Both the position numbers and the translations under genes were made by a program. The notes under the pieces are model-generated. The model saw only the letters and a list, made by a program, of their open reading frames with translations. It did no database searches and was not told where the DNA came from. A DNA stretch of 64,000 bases from JBNKWA01 sp050299555 (lineage in GTDB: Bacteria; Pseudomonadota; Alphaproteobacteria; Rhodobacterales; Rhodobacteraceae): the NCBI GenBank assembly GCA_050299555.1, contig JBNKWA010000008.1, positions 62,001-126,000 on the forward strand, given 5' to 3'. Position 1 is the first letter of the stretch, and every line of letters starts with the position of its first letter. Of this stretch, positions 36,322 through 49,043 are shown one piece after another.

Positions 36322-37422
36322 TCAGCCCGAGAACAACCCGGCCAGTGCCCGTCGCACCAGTGCCGTCACCCGGGGCCGCGGCAGCGCGGAAAACGGCAGC
36401 GGCCGGCAGACCTCGATGGCGGCGATCCCCACGCGCGCAGTCAGGGCACCGTTGACCACACCTTCGCCGAAGCGCCGCGACAGCTTCGACAGCACCCCGC
36501 CGCCGGCCACCGACGAGATCAGGTCGTCGCCCACCGCCACGGCGCCGGTGGCCACCAGATGCGCGGCCACGGCGCGAAACAGCCGCCACGAGCCGAACAG
36601 CCCGGCCCGCCCGCCATAAACCACGGCGATCCGGCGCACCATGCGGGTATTGGCGACCAGCGCCGTAACCACGTCGGCCAGCGCCAGCGGCACCACCGCC
36701 GTCACCGTCGCCACCTGCCGCGCGGCCCGCTCCACCTCGGCGACCGCCATGACATCCAGCGGCTGCATCAGCCGCCGCTCGGCCAGCGCCATCAGTCCGT
36801 CGGCGTCCAGTACCTCGTCGCGGCGCTCGGCAAGGTCGCGCAGCCCCCAGGCCAGCTCACCCCGCCCGGCATAAAGCCGGGCCAGCGCATCGGTCACCGT
36901 CAGCGCCTCGGGCCGATCGGTCATCGCCTTTCGCGCCCTCGCCTGCAGCCGGTCGATGCGCGCCAGCCGCGCCATGGCGGCGAACTCGCGCAAGAGCCAC
37001 AGCACCAGGATCAGCGCCACCAGCGCGGCGAGGATCATCGCCGCCCGGCCGAGCCACAGGTTGCGGGCTAGAAGCCCGGCGACGAAATCCCAGGCGGCGA
37101 CAGTGATCATCATGACGATCAGCCCGCCCAGCGCCGACCAGAACAGCCCCGCCAGTCGCGACGGCTTCCAGGTTGCCAGGCGCGCGGCCTGGGCCACCGC
37201 CGAGGGCGCTGGGGGGCCGTCGTCCTCGTCCGGTACCGGCGGGACATCCGCGGGGCTTGGCGCCGGGCCGAGGCGCCCGCCCAGCGCCTGCCCCGACGAG
37301 GACCCGGAAGACGGCGCCGATGCGGAACCCTTCGCGGCTCCCTCGCGGGCGCCCGCACCCGTCGCCTCATCCTCGATCAGGATCGGCCCGCGCCGGCGGC
37401 CCGTCTCGCCCGTCTCGCTCAT
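36322..37422 (-). CDS. ycjF: YcjF/TIGR01620 family membrane protein
   Basis: A 366-residue inner-membrane protein of the YcjF (DUF697-containing) family. The N-terminal 90 residues are Gly/Ala/Pro/Ser-rich and probably disordered. Two hydrophobic segments follow (about 100-125 and 130-155), then the conserved C-terminal domain (RQVATVTAVVPLALADVVTA, RRIAVVYGGRAGLFGSWRLF). The ATG at 37422 overlaps the upstream acetyltransferase stop (ATGA) and has GGAAGG upstream. It is paired with ycjX, as in gammaproteobacteria. Function is unknown, perhaps envelope stress. Confidence 0.88.
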   Translation of the reverse strand: MSETGETGRRRGPILIEDEATGAGAREGAAKGSASAPSSGSSSGQALGGRLGPAPSPADVPPVPDEDDGPPAPSAVAQAARLATWKPSRLAGLFWSALGGLIVMMITVAAWDFVAGLLARNLWLGRAAMILAALVALILVLWLLREFAAMARLARIDRLQARARKAMTDRPEALTVTDALARLYAGRGELAWGLRDLAERRDEVLDADGLMALAERRLMQPLDVMAVAEVERAARQVATVTAVVPLALADVVTALVANTRMVRRIAVVYGGRAGLFGSWRLFRAVAAHLVATGAVAVGDDLISSVAGGGVLSKLSRRFGEGVVNGALTARVGIAAIEVCRPLPFSALPRPRVTALVRRALAGLFSG

Positions 37423-37874
37423 GGCGCGCCCTTCCATCTCAGTTCCACGTCCGGCAGCCCTTCCTCATTGTCGCCCTCGGTCTCGGCCGTCTCTACGAAC
37501 CCCTCACGGGCGTAGAAGCGCCGCGCACCGGCATTGGCCTGAAAGGTCCACAGGCGCAGCCCTTCGGGATGCGCTGCCTTGGCGGCGTCGAGCAGCGCCC
37601 TGCCGACGCCCCGCCCGCGCGCCGCCGCCGCAACGTAGAGACAGCCGACCCAGTCGCCATCGCGCGCCAGAAATCCCGCCACCGCACCGCCGGTTTCGGC
37701 CACGATCACCTCGCCGCCGTCGATCTTGCCGGCGACGAAGGCACGATCCTGGACCCGGCCGTGCAGGTCGGGAAACCACGGCGTCTCGGTGATCCAGTCC
37801 GACAGGATCACTGCACAGGCATCGGCGTCCTCGGGGGCGCCCGGCCGCAGCGTGATGATCCGCACACCGCTCAC
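37419..37874 (-). CDS. GNAT family N-acetyltransferase
   Basis: A 151-residue acetyl-CoA-dependent acetyltransferase, substrate unknown. The acetyl-CoA loop is seen as VAAAARGRGVGRALLDAAKA, preceded by GDWVGCLYV and followed by LWTFQANAGARRFYAREGFV, the standard GNAT motif B. The GTG at 37874 overlaps the ycjX stop (GTGA) and its own stop overlaps the ycjF start, so three genes overlap in series. The frame is open far upstream inside ycjX but has no meaning there. Confidence 0.88.
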   Translation of the reverse strand: MSGVRIITLRPGAPEDADACAVILSDWITETPWFPDLHGRVQDRAFVAGKIDGGEVIVAETGGAVAGFLARDGDWVGCLYVAAAARGRGVGRALLDAAKAAHPEGLRLWTFQANAGARRFYAREGFVETAETEGDNEEGLPDVELRWKGAP

Positions 37875-39340
37875 CGCAGCCGGTCCCCGATCAGGAACTC
37901 CAGCGCCTTGTCCAGCCGGATATGCGGCGGCCCCTCGCCGGGTCGCAGGCTGAGCGCTGGCGGCGCGAAGCGCATCACCGAGAAATCGCCGTCGAGCCAG
38001 GCCGCCTCGCCCTTCTTTGCCGGCGCCAGAAGGTGCTGCGGATCGCGCGGCAATTCGCCCGCATACATCGCCGCCTCGCGCCCGGTCTCCAGCAGCCGCC
38101 CGCGCACCAGGTCCACCGGCTCCCCGCCATGCTCCACGGTCTGCTCCACCGTTGCCCGCAAGGCCGCGATCGCCATCGCCGCGGTCTCGGCGCCGCGATA
38201 GTCCGCCCGCGCCCGGGCGTCCGCCAGAAGTGCCGTGGTGATCGCCGCCAGCGCCTGATGCTGGCCGTGGTGCAGATGGTCCGCCTTGGTGGCGGCGAAC
38301 AGGATCCGGCTGACCTTGCGCCCGGTGACCGGCCACAGCCAGCCGCTGCTTCCGTGGCGGAAACACGCCAGGATGTCGCTCATCGCGCCGCGCAGGTCTT
38401 CCACCGCGCGCGGTCCCGCATGCAGCGCGCCAAGCACGTCCAGCAGCACGACCTGCCGGTCGATGCGGGCGAAATGATCGCGGAAGAACGGCCTGACAAC
38501 CACCCGCTTGTAGGCTTCGAAACGCCGCGCGAAAGCGGCATGGAGCGAGCCCGAGCGTGCGCGGGCCGGCGTTGGCAGGGGCGCAAAGGTCAGCGCCGGC
38601 GAACCCGCCAGATCGCCCGGCATCAGGAATCGCCCCGGCGCCATGGCCGAAAGCCCGGCGTCGCGGCAATGGGCGAGATATCCGGTGAAGGCCGCAGCCA
38701 GCCCTTTCGCCTCCACCTCGTCGAGCGCCGCGCCGGGATCCGCCGCTTCGGTCGCCGCCAGCCATGGCGCCGCCGCCTCCGCCCGTGCCGGCGCCCGCGC
38801 CGCGGCCCGCGTCGCCTCCGACCAGGCGGCATAGTCCTGCCCCATTAGCGGCAGGTCCAGCAGCCACTCGCCGGGATAGTCCACGATGTCGAGATGCACG
38901 GTGCGCGGCCCGGTCATCCCCGACAAGAGGCCCGCCGGCCGCACCCTCAGCGACAGGCGAAGCTGGCTGATCGAGCGGGTGCTCTCGGGCCAGTGCGGCT
39001 CGGGCCCCGACAGGTCCGCCAGATGCGCCTCATAGTCGAAACGCGGCACCGCGTCGTCAGGCTGGGGCTGCAGGAAAGCCGCCGCGATCCGCCCCTCGGC
39101 CGCCGCGGCAAGCTGCGGCATCCGCCCGCGATTCAGCAGGTTCGCCACCAGGGCGGTGATGAACACCGTCTTGCCGGCCCGCGCCAGCCCGGTGACGCCC
39201 AGCCGCACAACCGGCTCGAACAGAAGCTCGCTGACCCCGTCCTGGGCGCCTTCCAGCGCGCGCCAGACACCATCGGCGATGTCGCCCAGCCCCGGGATGC
39301 CTCCCGAAAGACCGCCTCCGCCCGGTTTGATGCCTGCCAT
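37871..39340 (-). CDS. ycjX: YcjX family P-loop ATPase/GTPase
   Basis: A 489-residue cytoplasmic P-loop protein of the YcjX (DUF463) family. Walker A is seen in GVTGLARAGKTVFITALV, near residue 50. Further conserved segments are HLDIVDYPGEWLLDLPL (Walker B-like), RQVVLLDVLGALHAG and ILFAATKADHLH, where TKAD is a G-nucleotide specificity-like motif. The ATG at 39340 is preceded by GGGGGGCG; an in-frame start 20 codons earlier is less likely. First gene of ycjX-GNAT-ycjF. Function unknown. Confidence 0.88.
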   Translation of the reverse strand: MAGIKPGGGGLSGGIPGLGDIADGVWRALEGAQDGVSELLFEPVVRLGVTGLARAGKTVFITALVANLLNRGRMPQLAAAAEGRIAAAFLQPQPDDAVPRFDYEAHLADLSGPEPHWPESTRSISQLRLSLRVRPAGLLSGMTGPRTVHLDIVDYPGEWLLDLPLMGQDYAAWSEATRAAARAPARAEAAAPWLAATEAADPGAALDEVEAKGLAAAFTGYLAHCRDAGLSAMAPGRFLMPGDLAGSPALTFAPLPTPARARSGSLHAAFARRFEAYKRVVVRPFFRDHFARIDRQVVLLDVLGALHAGPRAVEDLRGAMSDILACFRHGSSGWLWPVTGRKVSRILFAATKADHLHHGQHQALAAITTALLADARARADYRGAETAAMAIAALRATVEQTVEHGGEPVDLVRGRLLETGREAAMYAGELPRDPQHLLAPAKKGEAAWLDGDFSVMRFAPPALSLRPGEGPPHIRLDKALEFLIGDRLR

Positions 39341-39446
39341 GCGCCCCCCGCCCGATCCCTCGCGATATAAGCGCTCGGCCGGGGCCGCACTACCCCCCAA
39401 GGCAGCGGCGCTTGCCTGCCCGGCCCCACCGGGCTAGGCGTGGCCG

Positions 39447-40256
39447 ATGCCGCGCTATGCCCTGAAGCTGGAATATGACGGCGGCCCCTTCGCGGGCTGG
39501 CAGCGGCAGGCGTCCGAGCCCTCGGTCCAGGGCGCGCTCGAAGCGGCACTGGCGCGGCTGGCGCCGGGGCCGCATCTCGTGCAGGGCGCCGGCCGCACCG
39601 ATGCCGGGGTCCATGCCTGCGGCCAGGTGGCGCATCTCGACCTATCCCGCGACTGGGATCCGTTCCGCCTCGCCGAGGCGCTGAACGCGCATCTCAGACC
39701 CGCTCCGGTGGCGGTGCTCAAGGCGGCCCGGGTGGAGGGCGACTTCCACGCCCGCTTCTCGGCCATTGGCCGGCGCTACACGTTCCGCATCCTCTGCCGC
39801 CGGGCTCCGCCGGTGCTTGACGCCGGCCGGGTGTGGCACCTTCGCCATCCCCTCGATGCCGGCGCCATGGCCGAGGCGGCAGCGCGGCTGACCGGCCGGC
39901 ACGACTTCACCACCTTCCGCTCCACCCAGTGCCAGGCCGACAGCCCGGTCAAGACCCTGGACCGGTTCGAGGTCGAGGCCATGCCCCGCGACGGCGGCGC
40001 CGAGATCCGCCTGCACCTCGCCGCTCGCAGCTTCCTGCACAACCAGGTACGCAGCTTCGCCGGCACGCTGGAGCGGGTGGGCGCCGGTGCCTGGACGCCC
40101 GATGACGTCACCGCAGCGCTGGCCGCCCGCGACCGCCGCCGCTGCGGGCCGGTGGCCCCGCCCCAGGGCCTGTGCCTGACCGGGGTGGAATATCCGGCCG
40201 ATCCGTTCGCGCTTGACCTTTCTTCTCCCGAAGCGGTTGATGGCACCTCAACCTGA
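39447..40256 (+). CDS. truA: tRNA pseudouridine(38-40) synthase
   Basis: Isomerises uridines 38-40 of the tRNA anticodon stem, 269 residues. The catalytic aspartate is Asp52 in the signature GRTDAGVHA. The N-terminus MPRYALKLEYDGGPFAGWQR and the later FRSTQCQADSPVKTL and SFLHNQVRSFAGTLE are family-typical. It diverges from ycjX by 106 bp and is followed 12 bp later by the GST gene, probably in the same transcript. Confidence 0.96.
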   Translation: MPRYALKLEYDGGPFAGWQRQASEPSVQGALEAALARLAPGPHLVQGAGRTDAGVHACGQVAHLDLSRDWDPFRLAEALNAHLRPAPVAVLKAARVEGDFHARFSAIGRRYTFRILCRRAPPVLDAGRVWHLRHPLDAGAMAEAAARLTGRHDFTTFRSTQCQADSPVKTLDRFEVEAMPRDGGAEIRLHLAARSFLHNQVRSFAGTLERVGAGAWTPDDVTAALAARDRRRCGPVAPPQGLCLTGVEYPADPFALDLSSPEAVDGTST

Positions 40257-40267
40257 GGGGGATCAGG

Positions 40268-40897
40268 ATGAAACTCTTCAGCATGGGCCTGTCGCCCAAT
40301 GCCCTGCGCAGCCGGGCGGTGATCTTCGAACTCGGCCTCGACGTCGAGATCGTCGATATCGACATGCGGGCCGGCGAAAACCGCACGCCCGAATTCCTGG
40401 CGCTGAACCCCAACGGCAAGGTGCCGGTGCTGGTCGACGGCGACCTCACCTTGTGGGAATCGCGGGCCATCAACGCTTATCTTGCGGCAGCGCATGGCGA
40501 TGGCCGGCTTTGTCCGGCAGAACCGAAGGCCCGCGCCATCGTCGACCAGTGGAGCTACTGGCACGCCGTCCACCTCAGCCCGACGGTGCAGAAGGTGGTG
40601 TTCGAGCGGGTCATCAAGCCGGCCTTCGGCATGGGCGAGCCGGACCCAGCGGCGGTCGAGGCCGGCCTCAAGGACATGGTGCCGCTGATGGCCGTGCTCG
40701 AGGGCTGGCTGACCGGGAGGGACTGGATCGCGGGCGAGCTGTCGCTGGCCGACTTCGCCCTTGGCTCGACCTTCCATCTCCGGGCCCCGGCCGGGATCGA
40801 GTTGCCGGCAAATGTCGCCGCCTGGATGGCGCGGCTGGAGGCGCGGCCCTCGTGGCAGAAGGCGACCGAGCCGGTCCGGGCCTTCCTCGCCGCCTGA
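40268..40897 (+). CDS. Glutathione S-transferase family protein
   Basis: A 209-residue cytosolic GST. The N-terminal thioredoxin-like domain has MGLSPNALRSRAV (possible catalytic Ser), NPNGKVPVLVDGD and the glutathione gamma-Glu loop ESRAI. The C-terminal helical domain contains SLADFALGSTFHLRAPAG. GGGGGATCAGG precedes the ATG. The substrate is unknown. gloB and chaC in the same window also act on glutathione, but they are not linked to it. Confidence 0.92.
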   Translation: MKLFSMGLSPNALRSRAVIFELGLDVEIVDIDMRAGENRTPEFLALNPNGKVPVLVDGDLTLWESRAINAYLAAAHGDGRLCPAEPKARAIVDQWSYWHAVHLSPTVQKVVFERVIKPAFGMGEPDPAAVEAGLKDMVPLMAVLEGWLTGRDWIAGELSLADFALGSTFHLRAPAGIELPANVAAWMARLEARPSWQKATEPVRAFLAA

Positions 40898-40912
40898 GGC
40901 GGGGCACTCCGG

Positions 40913-40963
40913 GATCGCGCCCGGCCGCGCCCCACCCGCCCACCCGCGCGTCCGGGCGCGATC
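40913..40963. repeat. Dispersed inverted-repeat element, copy 2
   Basis: Perfect 12-bp arms (GATCGCGCCCGG at 40913-40924 and its complement at 40952-40963) enclose a 27-nt spacer that agrees at 22 of 27 positions with copy 1 at 893-945. It begins 15 bp after the GST stop codon, so it could act on the 3' end of the truA-GST transcript. Confidence 0.75.
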
Positions 40964-41033
40964 GGACCGGCGCTCGGCCCGCACCGGGTCGACCCGGCCT
41001 GGCCCCGGCCCGACGCCGAACCCTGGCCGATAT

Positions 41034-41189
41034 TCAGGCCGGATAGCTCACCCTGTCGATGAAGCGCGCATCCTCGTGCCGGCGCCAGTAGCTTTTCTGG
41101 ATCAGCTCTGTGATCGGGCCGATCGCGCCATCCTTCACCGGCCGCCCGTCAAGCCGCGTGACCGGCATCACGCCGCCCCCGGAAGACCA
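41034..41189 (-). pseudogene. 3' remnant of a class IV aminotransferase gene
   Basis: Read on the minus strand, this segment gives GGGVMPVTRLDGRPVKDG, then AIGPITELIQKSYWRRHEDA and RFIDRVSYPA before TGA at 41036-41034. It corresponds to the last 50 or so residues of D-amino-acid/branched-chain aminotransferase-like (class IV) proteins, where a VMPVT-type segment follows the PLP region. No start codon or upstream portion exists: an in-frame TAG at 41192-41190, which is the stop of the Imm11-like gene, precedes it. A deletion or replacement of the 5' part is inferred. Confidence 0.7.
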
Positions 41190-41954
41190 CTATGTCTGCG
41201 TGTTTCTATCCGATCCGAATACCGGAACGCGCAGGAAATGAAGCGCCAAGTCCTCCAGCCCCGCATCGCGGATGGCCGAAACGAGCCTGTCGGACATGAA
41301 AAGCTGGCGGGAAACGGCTTGCTCTTGCCAGATATCCGGACCATCCAGCGCCGCCGGGCCAAGCGCGAAGGTATCGTCCCCCACGATGCCGGGGATGCCG
41401 TAGCGCGGCGGCTTTTCCCAAATCCGCCTAAGCGGCTGCGCTCCTGCCTCCGGCAATAGCGTGTTCTTCTTGGCCCGGATTACCAGCCAATGATAGCGCC
41501 CAAGCGGGGCTTCCCCGTCCTCGCCAAGTATGTCGATCGGCCGCATTTCTCCGGTGCCCAGATCGTGTGCGCCAAGCACCTGCGCGACCGCCTCGGAAAC
41601 CAGAAAGCCGCCCTTGTCGAGAAACCCGTGCAGGGTCGGCGCATCCGCCTTGCTGACGGGATGCGGGTTTTCCGGTGTGTCGCCGGCATGGGCGTAAATG
41701 ACATGAGCGCGGTCGGGCAGAAACGAAACTTCGTCGATCATGCCCATTTGCGCCTGCATCATCTGCTTGTCGTCGCAGGTGAATGCGGCGCTGTCCTTGA
41801 AGAAGGCCAGGCCGAAATCCTGGCCACTGGCGGCTGGCGCGTTCAACCAGATCGTCCAGGCGGTCCCGACCGGGTGCTGCGCCTTCTCGGAATTCTCCGC
41901 GGTATCGCCTTCGTCGGCTTCGGGCCTGCCGCCAAATAACTTGCGCAAAATCAC
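41190..41954 (-). CDS. Imm11-like (DUF1629) immunity-type protein
   Basis: A 254-residue cytoplasmic protein without signal or membrane segment. The C-terminal part (GPDIWQEQAVSRQLFMSDRL, then VSAIRDAGLEDLALHFLRVP) resembles the Imm11/DUF1629 family, immunity proteins of polymorphic toxin systems. The N-terminal half, with many Asp, His and Ala residues, is unassigned; a cysteine is present at about residue 60. The gene has lower GC and less third-position bias than its neighbours and abuts a gene remnant, which points to recent acquisition. No cognate toxin gene lies beside it. The family call is from motif memory, so moderate. Confidence 0.55.
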   Translation of the reverse strand: MILRKLFGGRPEADEGDTAENSEKAQHPVGTAWTIWLNAPAASGQDFGLAFFKDSAAFTCDDKQMMQAQMGMIDEVSFLPDRAHVIYAHAGDTPENPHPVSKADAPTLHGFLDKGGFLVSEAVAQVLGAHDLGTGEMRPIDILGEDGEAPLGRYHWLVIRAKKNTLLPEAGAQPLRRIWEKPPRYGIPGIVGDDTFALGPAALDGPDIWQEQAVSRQLFMSDRLVSAIRDAGLEDLALHFLRVPVFGSDRNTQT

Positions 41955-42417
41955 AACATCACTCCAATTTCATTCTTGGCCGATTTGCCCGGCTTGCCAC
42001 CCGCAACGCAGCCGCGTTCGGGAAAATGACTTCGTTTCGGCTGGATGGTCAATTGCCGGATCGGCATATGCCGCGTGGTGCGGCGGTGAGGGCGCGAAGC
42101 ACAGACACTGCTTCCACCCTACCGGCATTCACACTAAACCGCCGATGAACATCGACTCTCAGGTGCCCCATGCCGGCCCAGACCTTCGCGCCAGGTCTTC
42201 GTCGAGAACCCCAATATCCGGCGATTCGCAACATCCGTGGTCGTGGATCGCGTAAAGACCGGCCTTCAGGTGCCGGTGGCGAGCTGAGTCCTGCGAAGTC
42301 GGGCAGGCGCAGCCGAACCATCCCTGCCGCGGCTGCATCGCGGTCCCGCTCCCCGAGGCACCCCCGAATCGGCGGTATCGCTTCAAACCCGGCCGGCGCC
42401 GTCCCTTCCCGGATCCT
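41955..42417. other. Intergenic region, no gene seen
   Basis: 463 bp between the Imm11-like gene and glpR. Only short frames without codon bias exist. GC is lower in 41955-42060. It may be part of the same acquired patch, or decayed sequence. No inverted repeats of note were found at its ends. Confidence 0.5.
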
Positions 42418-43212
42418 TCATTCCGCCACCGCCCGTGCCTGCCGGGCCGGCGTCAGCACCTCTGTCCCGGCAGCCTCGCAGGCTTCCAGAAAGCGTGCCG
42501 GCGGCTCCTCGTCGGTGACGAAATAGTCGAGCTGGCCCACATGGCAGATGCGCACCGGGGCGCTGCGCTCGAACTTTGCGCCATGGGCGACCAGGATCGT
42601 GCGCCGGGCATTGGCGATGATCGCCCGCGCCACCGCCACCTCGCGGTCGTCGTAGTCCAGCACCGCCCCATCCTCGTCCAGCGCCGAGGCGCCGATGATG
42701 GCGGCATCGACCTTGAACTGGTTGATGAAGGCCACCGTCGCCTCGCCGACGATGGCGCCATCGGACTGCCGTACCACCCCGCCAGCCAGCCGGATCTCCT
42801 TGCGCGGGCTGCCCGACAGGATGTTGACCACGTTGATGTTGTTGGTCACCACCACAAGGTCGGTGCGGGCATAAAGCGCGCGCGCAACCTGCTCGGTGGT
42901 GGTGCCGATGTTGAGGATCAGGCTGGAATTGTCAGGGATCAGCTCGGCGGCGAGGTTGGCGATCGCCTGCTTGGCATCGAAGGCAAGGTTGCGGCGTTCC
43001 TCGTAGCCGGTGTTGGACACGCTGTTGGCGACGGTGGCACCGCCATGGACCCGCGCCAGCAGACCCCGGGCACTCAGCACGTTCAGATCCTTGCGCACGG
43101 TCTGCGGGCTGACCCCGAACAGCTCCGCCAGAGCGTCGACGGCCACTTTCTCACCCTTCGCGGCCTCGGCCAGAATCAGGCTCTGCCGCTCACTCAATCC
43201 CGGCTGGTTCAC
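42418..43212 (-). CDS. glpR: DeoR-family repressor of the glycerol operon
   Basis: A 264-residue transcriptional repressor. An N-terminal winged helix-turn-helix (LSERQSLILAEAAKGEKVAV, then FGVSPQTVRKDLNVLSARG) is followed by a sugar-phosphate-sensing DeoRC domain (SLILNIGTTTEQVARAL, GGVVRQSDGAIVG, FINQFKVDAAIIGASALDED). Glycerol-3-phosphate is the likely inducer, by analogy with GlpR. It starts with GTG at 43212, with GGAGG upstream. It diverges from glpV across a 142-bp region containing a strong inverted repeat, so it probably controls both directions. Confidence 0.9.
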   Translation of the reverse strand: MNQPGLSERQSLILAEAAKGEKVAVDALAELFGVSPQTVRKDLNVLSARGLLARVHGGATVANSVSNTGYEERRNLAFDAKQAIANLAAELIPDNSSLILNIGTTTEQVARALYARTDLVVVTNNINVVNILSGSPRKEIRLAGGVVRQSDGAIVGEATVAFINQFKVDAAIIGASALDEDGAVLDYDDREVAVARAIIANARRTILVAHGAKFERSAPVRICHVGQLDYFVTDEEPPARFLEACEAAGTEVLTPARQARAVAE

Positions 43213-43280
43213 GCCGCCTCCATCGCTCCGCCCAGCGCGACACTAATAGACGACACCGCCAATCCGCAAAAGAGTTTTGT

Positions 43281-43314
43281 TTTCGCTTGACGCGCGGCGT
43301 GGTTTCAAACGAAA
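43281..43314. promoter_or_regulatory. Predicted GlpR operator with embedded -35 box
   Basis: TTTCGCTTG (43281-43289) and CAAACGAAA (43306-43314) form an inverted repeat with one mismatch and a 16-bp spacer, in the glpR-glpV gap. TTTCGTTTG-like half-sites are typical of DeoR-family regulators. TTGACG at 43287-43292 overlaps the left arm and could be the -35 box of glpV, which would make this a repressor site. No clear -10 box was found. Confidence 0.65.
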
Positions 43315-43354
43315 GTCCGTGTCGCCAGGATAACAACACCCAGGGAGGGTAGAT

Positions 43355-45094
<1,740 letters not shown>

Positions 45095-45163
45095 CCATGT
45101 GACCACGTCGCAGGCCGGGGGATGCCGTCCCCCGGCCTGCGTCGCCTTGCCCAAGGGACACAA

Positions 45164-47286
<2,123 letters not shown>

Positions 47287-47374
47287 GCGCGACGCATCGC
47301 CCCGCACTGCCCCGTCCCGGGCTTGACCCGGTACCTCCCGCGCCGACCCTCCGACCCTGCAAGGGAGCGCCGCG

Positions 47375-48235
47375 ATGAAGACCGAAAACCAGAAGGCGTG
47401 GTTCTTCGTCCTGCCGGTCCTGCTGCTGGTCGCCTTCAACGCGCTGGTGCCGCTGATGACGGTGGTCAACTATTCGGTGCAGGAGACCTTCGGCGACAAC
47501 GTCTTCTTCTGGCACGGGGTGGGCTGGTTCGAGGACGTGCTGCGTTCCGAACGCTTCCACGCCGCGCTCGGTCGCCAGCTCATGTTCACCTTCATCATCC
47601 TGGTGATCGAGATCCCGCTCGGTGTCGCCATCGCGCTGGCCATGCCGCGCAAGGGGCCGTGGGTCTCGGTCTGCCTGGTCTTGATGGCGCTGCCACTGCT
47701 GATCCCGTGGAACGTCGTTGGCGCGATGTGGAACATCTTCGCGCTCCCGGATATCGGCCTGCTCGGCTACAGCCTCAACGCCATCGGCATCGACTACAAC
47801 TACACCCAGCAGCCGATCAGCGCCTGGTTCACCATCGTTCTGATGGATGTCTGGCACTGGACCTCTCTTGTCGTGCTCCTGGCCTATGCCGGCCTCGTTT
47901 CGATCCCCGACGCCTACTACCAGGCCGCCAAGATCGACGGCGCCCGGGGCTGGGCGGTCTTTCGCCACATCCAGCTGCCAAAGATGAAGCGGGTGCTGAC
48001 CATCGCGCTCCTGCTGCGCTTCATCGACAGCTTCAACATCTACACCGAGATCTCGGTCCTGACCGGCGGCGGCCCGGGCAACTCCACCACGCTGCTGTCG
48101 ATCGACCTCGTCAAGATCGCGCTCGGTCAGTTCGACCTCGGGCTCGCCGCGGCGATGTCGCTGATCTACTTCGTCATAACCCTGCTCGTCTCATGGGTCT
48201 TCTACACCGTGATGACGCGCGACGAGCCGAGCTGA
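47375..48235 (+). CDS. glpP: Glycerol ABC transporter permease 1
   Basis: A 286-residue inner-membrane permease of the MalF/UgpA type with six hydrophobic segments. The EAA coupling loop reads YQAAKIDGARGWAVFRHIQL. It begins MKTENQKAWFFVLPVLLLVA. An 88-bp gap separates it from glpT, the longest inside the operon, without a terminator-like structure. It pairs with GlpQ to form the channel. Confidence 0.93.
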   Translation: MKTENQKAWFFVLPVLLLVAFNALVPLMTVVNYSVQETFGDNVFFWHGVGWFEDVLRSERFHAALGRQLMFTFIILVIEIPLGVAIALAMPRKGPWVSVCLVLMALPLLIPWNVVGAMWNIFALPDIGLLGYSLNAIGIDYNYTQQPISAWFTIVLMDVWHWTSLVVLLAYAGLVSIPDAYYQAAKIDGARGWAVFRHIQLPKMKRVLTIALLLRFIDSFNIYTEISVLTGGGPGNSTTLLSIDLVKIALGQFDLGLAAAMSLIYFVITLLVSWVFYTVMTRDEPS

Positions 48236-48242
48236 GGCCGCC

Positions 48243-49043
48243 ATGAAAAGCCTGCGCCCCATTGCCCTGATCGTCTACATCCTGTTCCTGATGTTGCCGA
48301 TCTACTGGCTGGTCGTGATGTCGTTCAAGACCACCAACGAGATCCTCGGCGGCTTCTCGCTCTGGCCCCAGGTCTGGACCACCGCCAGCTACCGCACCAT
48401 CTTCACCGACCCGACCTGGTATTCGGGCTACATCAACTCGATCGCCTACGTGTCGATCAACACGCTGATCTCGGTCGCCGCCGCGCTGCCGGCCGCCTAC
48501 GCCTTCTCGCGCTACCGCTTCGTCGGCGACAAGCACCTGTTCTTCTGGCTGTTCACCAACCGCATGGCGCCGGCGGCGGTCTTCGCCCTGCCCTTCCTGC
48601 AGCTCTATTACGCGGTCGGACTGTTCGACACCCGCATCGGCGTGGCGCTGGCGCACTGCCTGTTCAACATCCCGCTCGCGGTCTGGATCCTCGAGGGCTT
48701 CATGTCCGGCGTGCCCAAGGAGCTGGACGAGACCGCCTATGTCGACGGCTACTCCTTCCCGCGCTTCTTCGCGACGATCTTCATTCCCAACATCAAGGCC
48801 GGGATCGGCGTGACCGCCTTTTTCTGCTTCATGTTCTCCTGGGTCGAGATGCTGCTGTCGAAGACCCTGACCGCGGTCCAGGCCAAGCCCATCGCCGCGG
48901 TGATGACCCGCACCGCCTCGACCTCGGGCTACGAGCTCGGCCTGCTGGCTGCCGCCGGCTGCCTGACCATCATCCCCGGCGCCATCGTCATCTGGTTCGT
49001 GCGCAACTACATCGCCAAGGGCTTCGCCCTGGGGAGGGTCTGA
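48243..49043 (+). CDS. glpQ: Glycerol ABC transporter permease 2
   Basis: A 266-residue permease of the MalG/UgpE type with six hydrophobic segments and the EAA loop ELDETAYVDGYSFPRFFATI. It starts seven bases after glpP with MKSLRPIALIVYILFLMLPI. Its stop overlaps the glpU ATG by one base (TGATG). The name follows the rhizobial operon and is not the periplasmic phosphodiesterase of E. coli. Confidence 0.93.
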   Translation: MKSLRPIALIVYILFLMLPIYWLVVMSFKTTNEILGGFSLWPQVWTTASYRTIFTDPTWYSGYINSIAYVSINTLISVAAALPAAYAFSRYRFVGDKHLFFWLFTNRMAPAAVFALPFLQLYYAVGLFDTRIGVALAHCLFNIPLAVWILEGFMSGVPKELDETAYVDGYSFPRFFATIFIPNIKAGIGVTAFFCFMFSWVEMLLSKTLTAVQAKPIAAVMTRTASTSGYELGLLAAAGCLTIIPGAIVIWFVRNYIAKGFALGRV

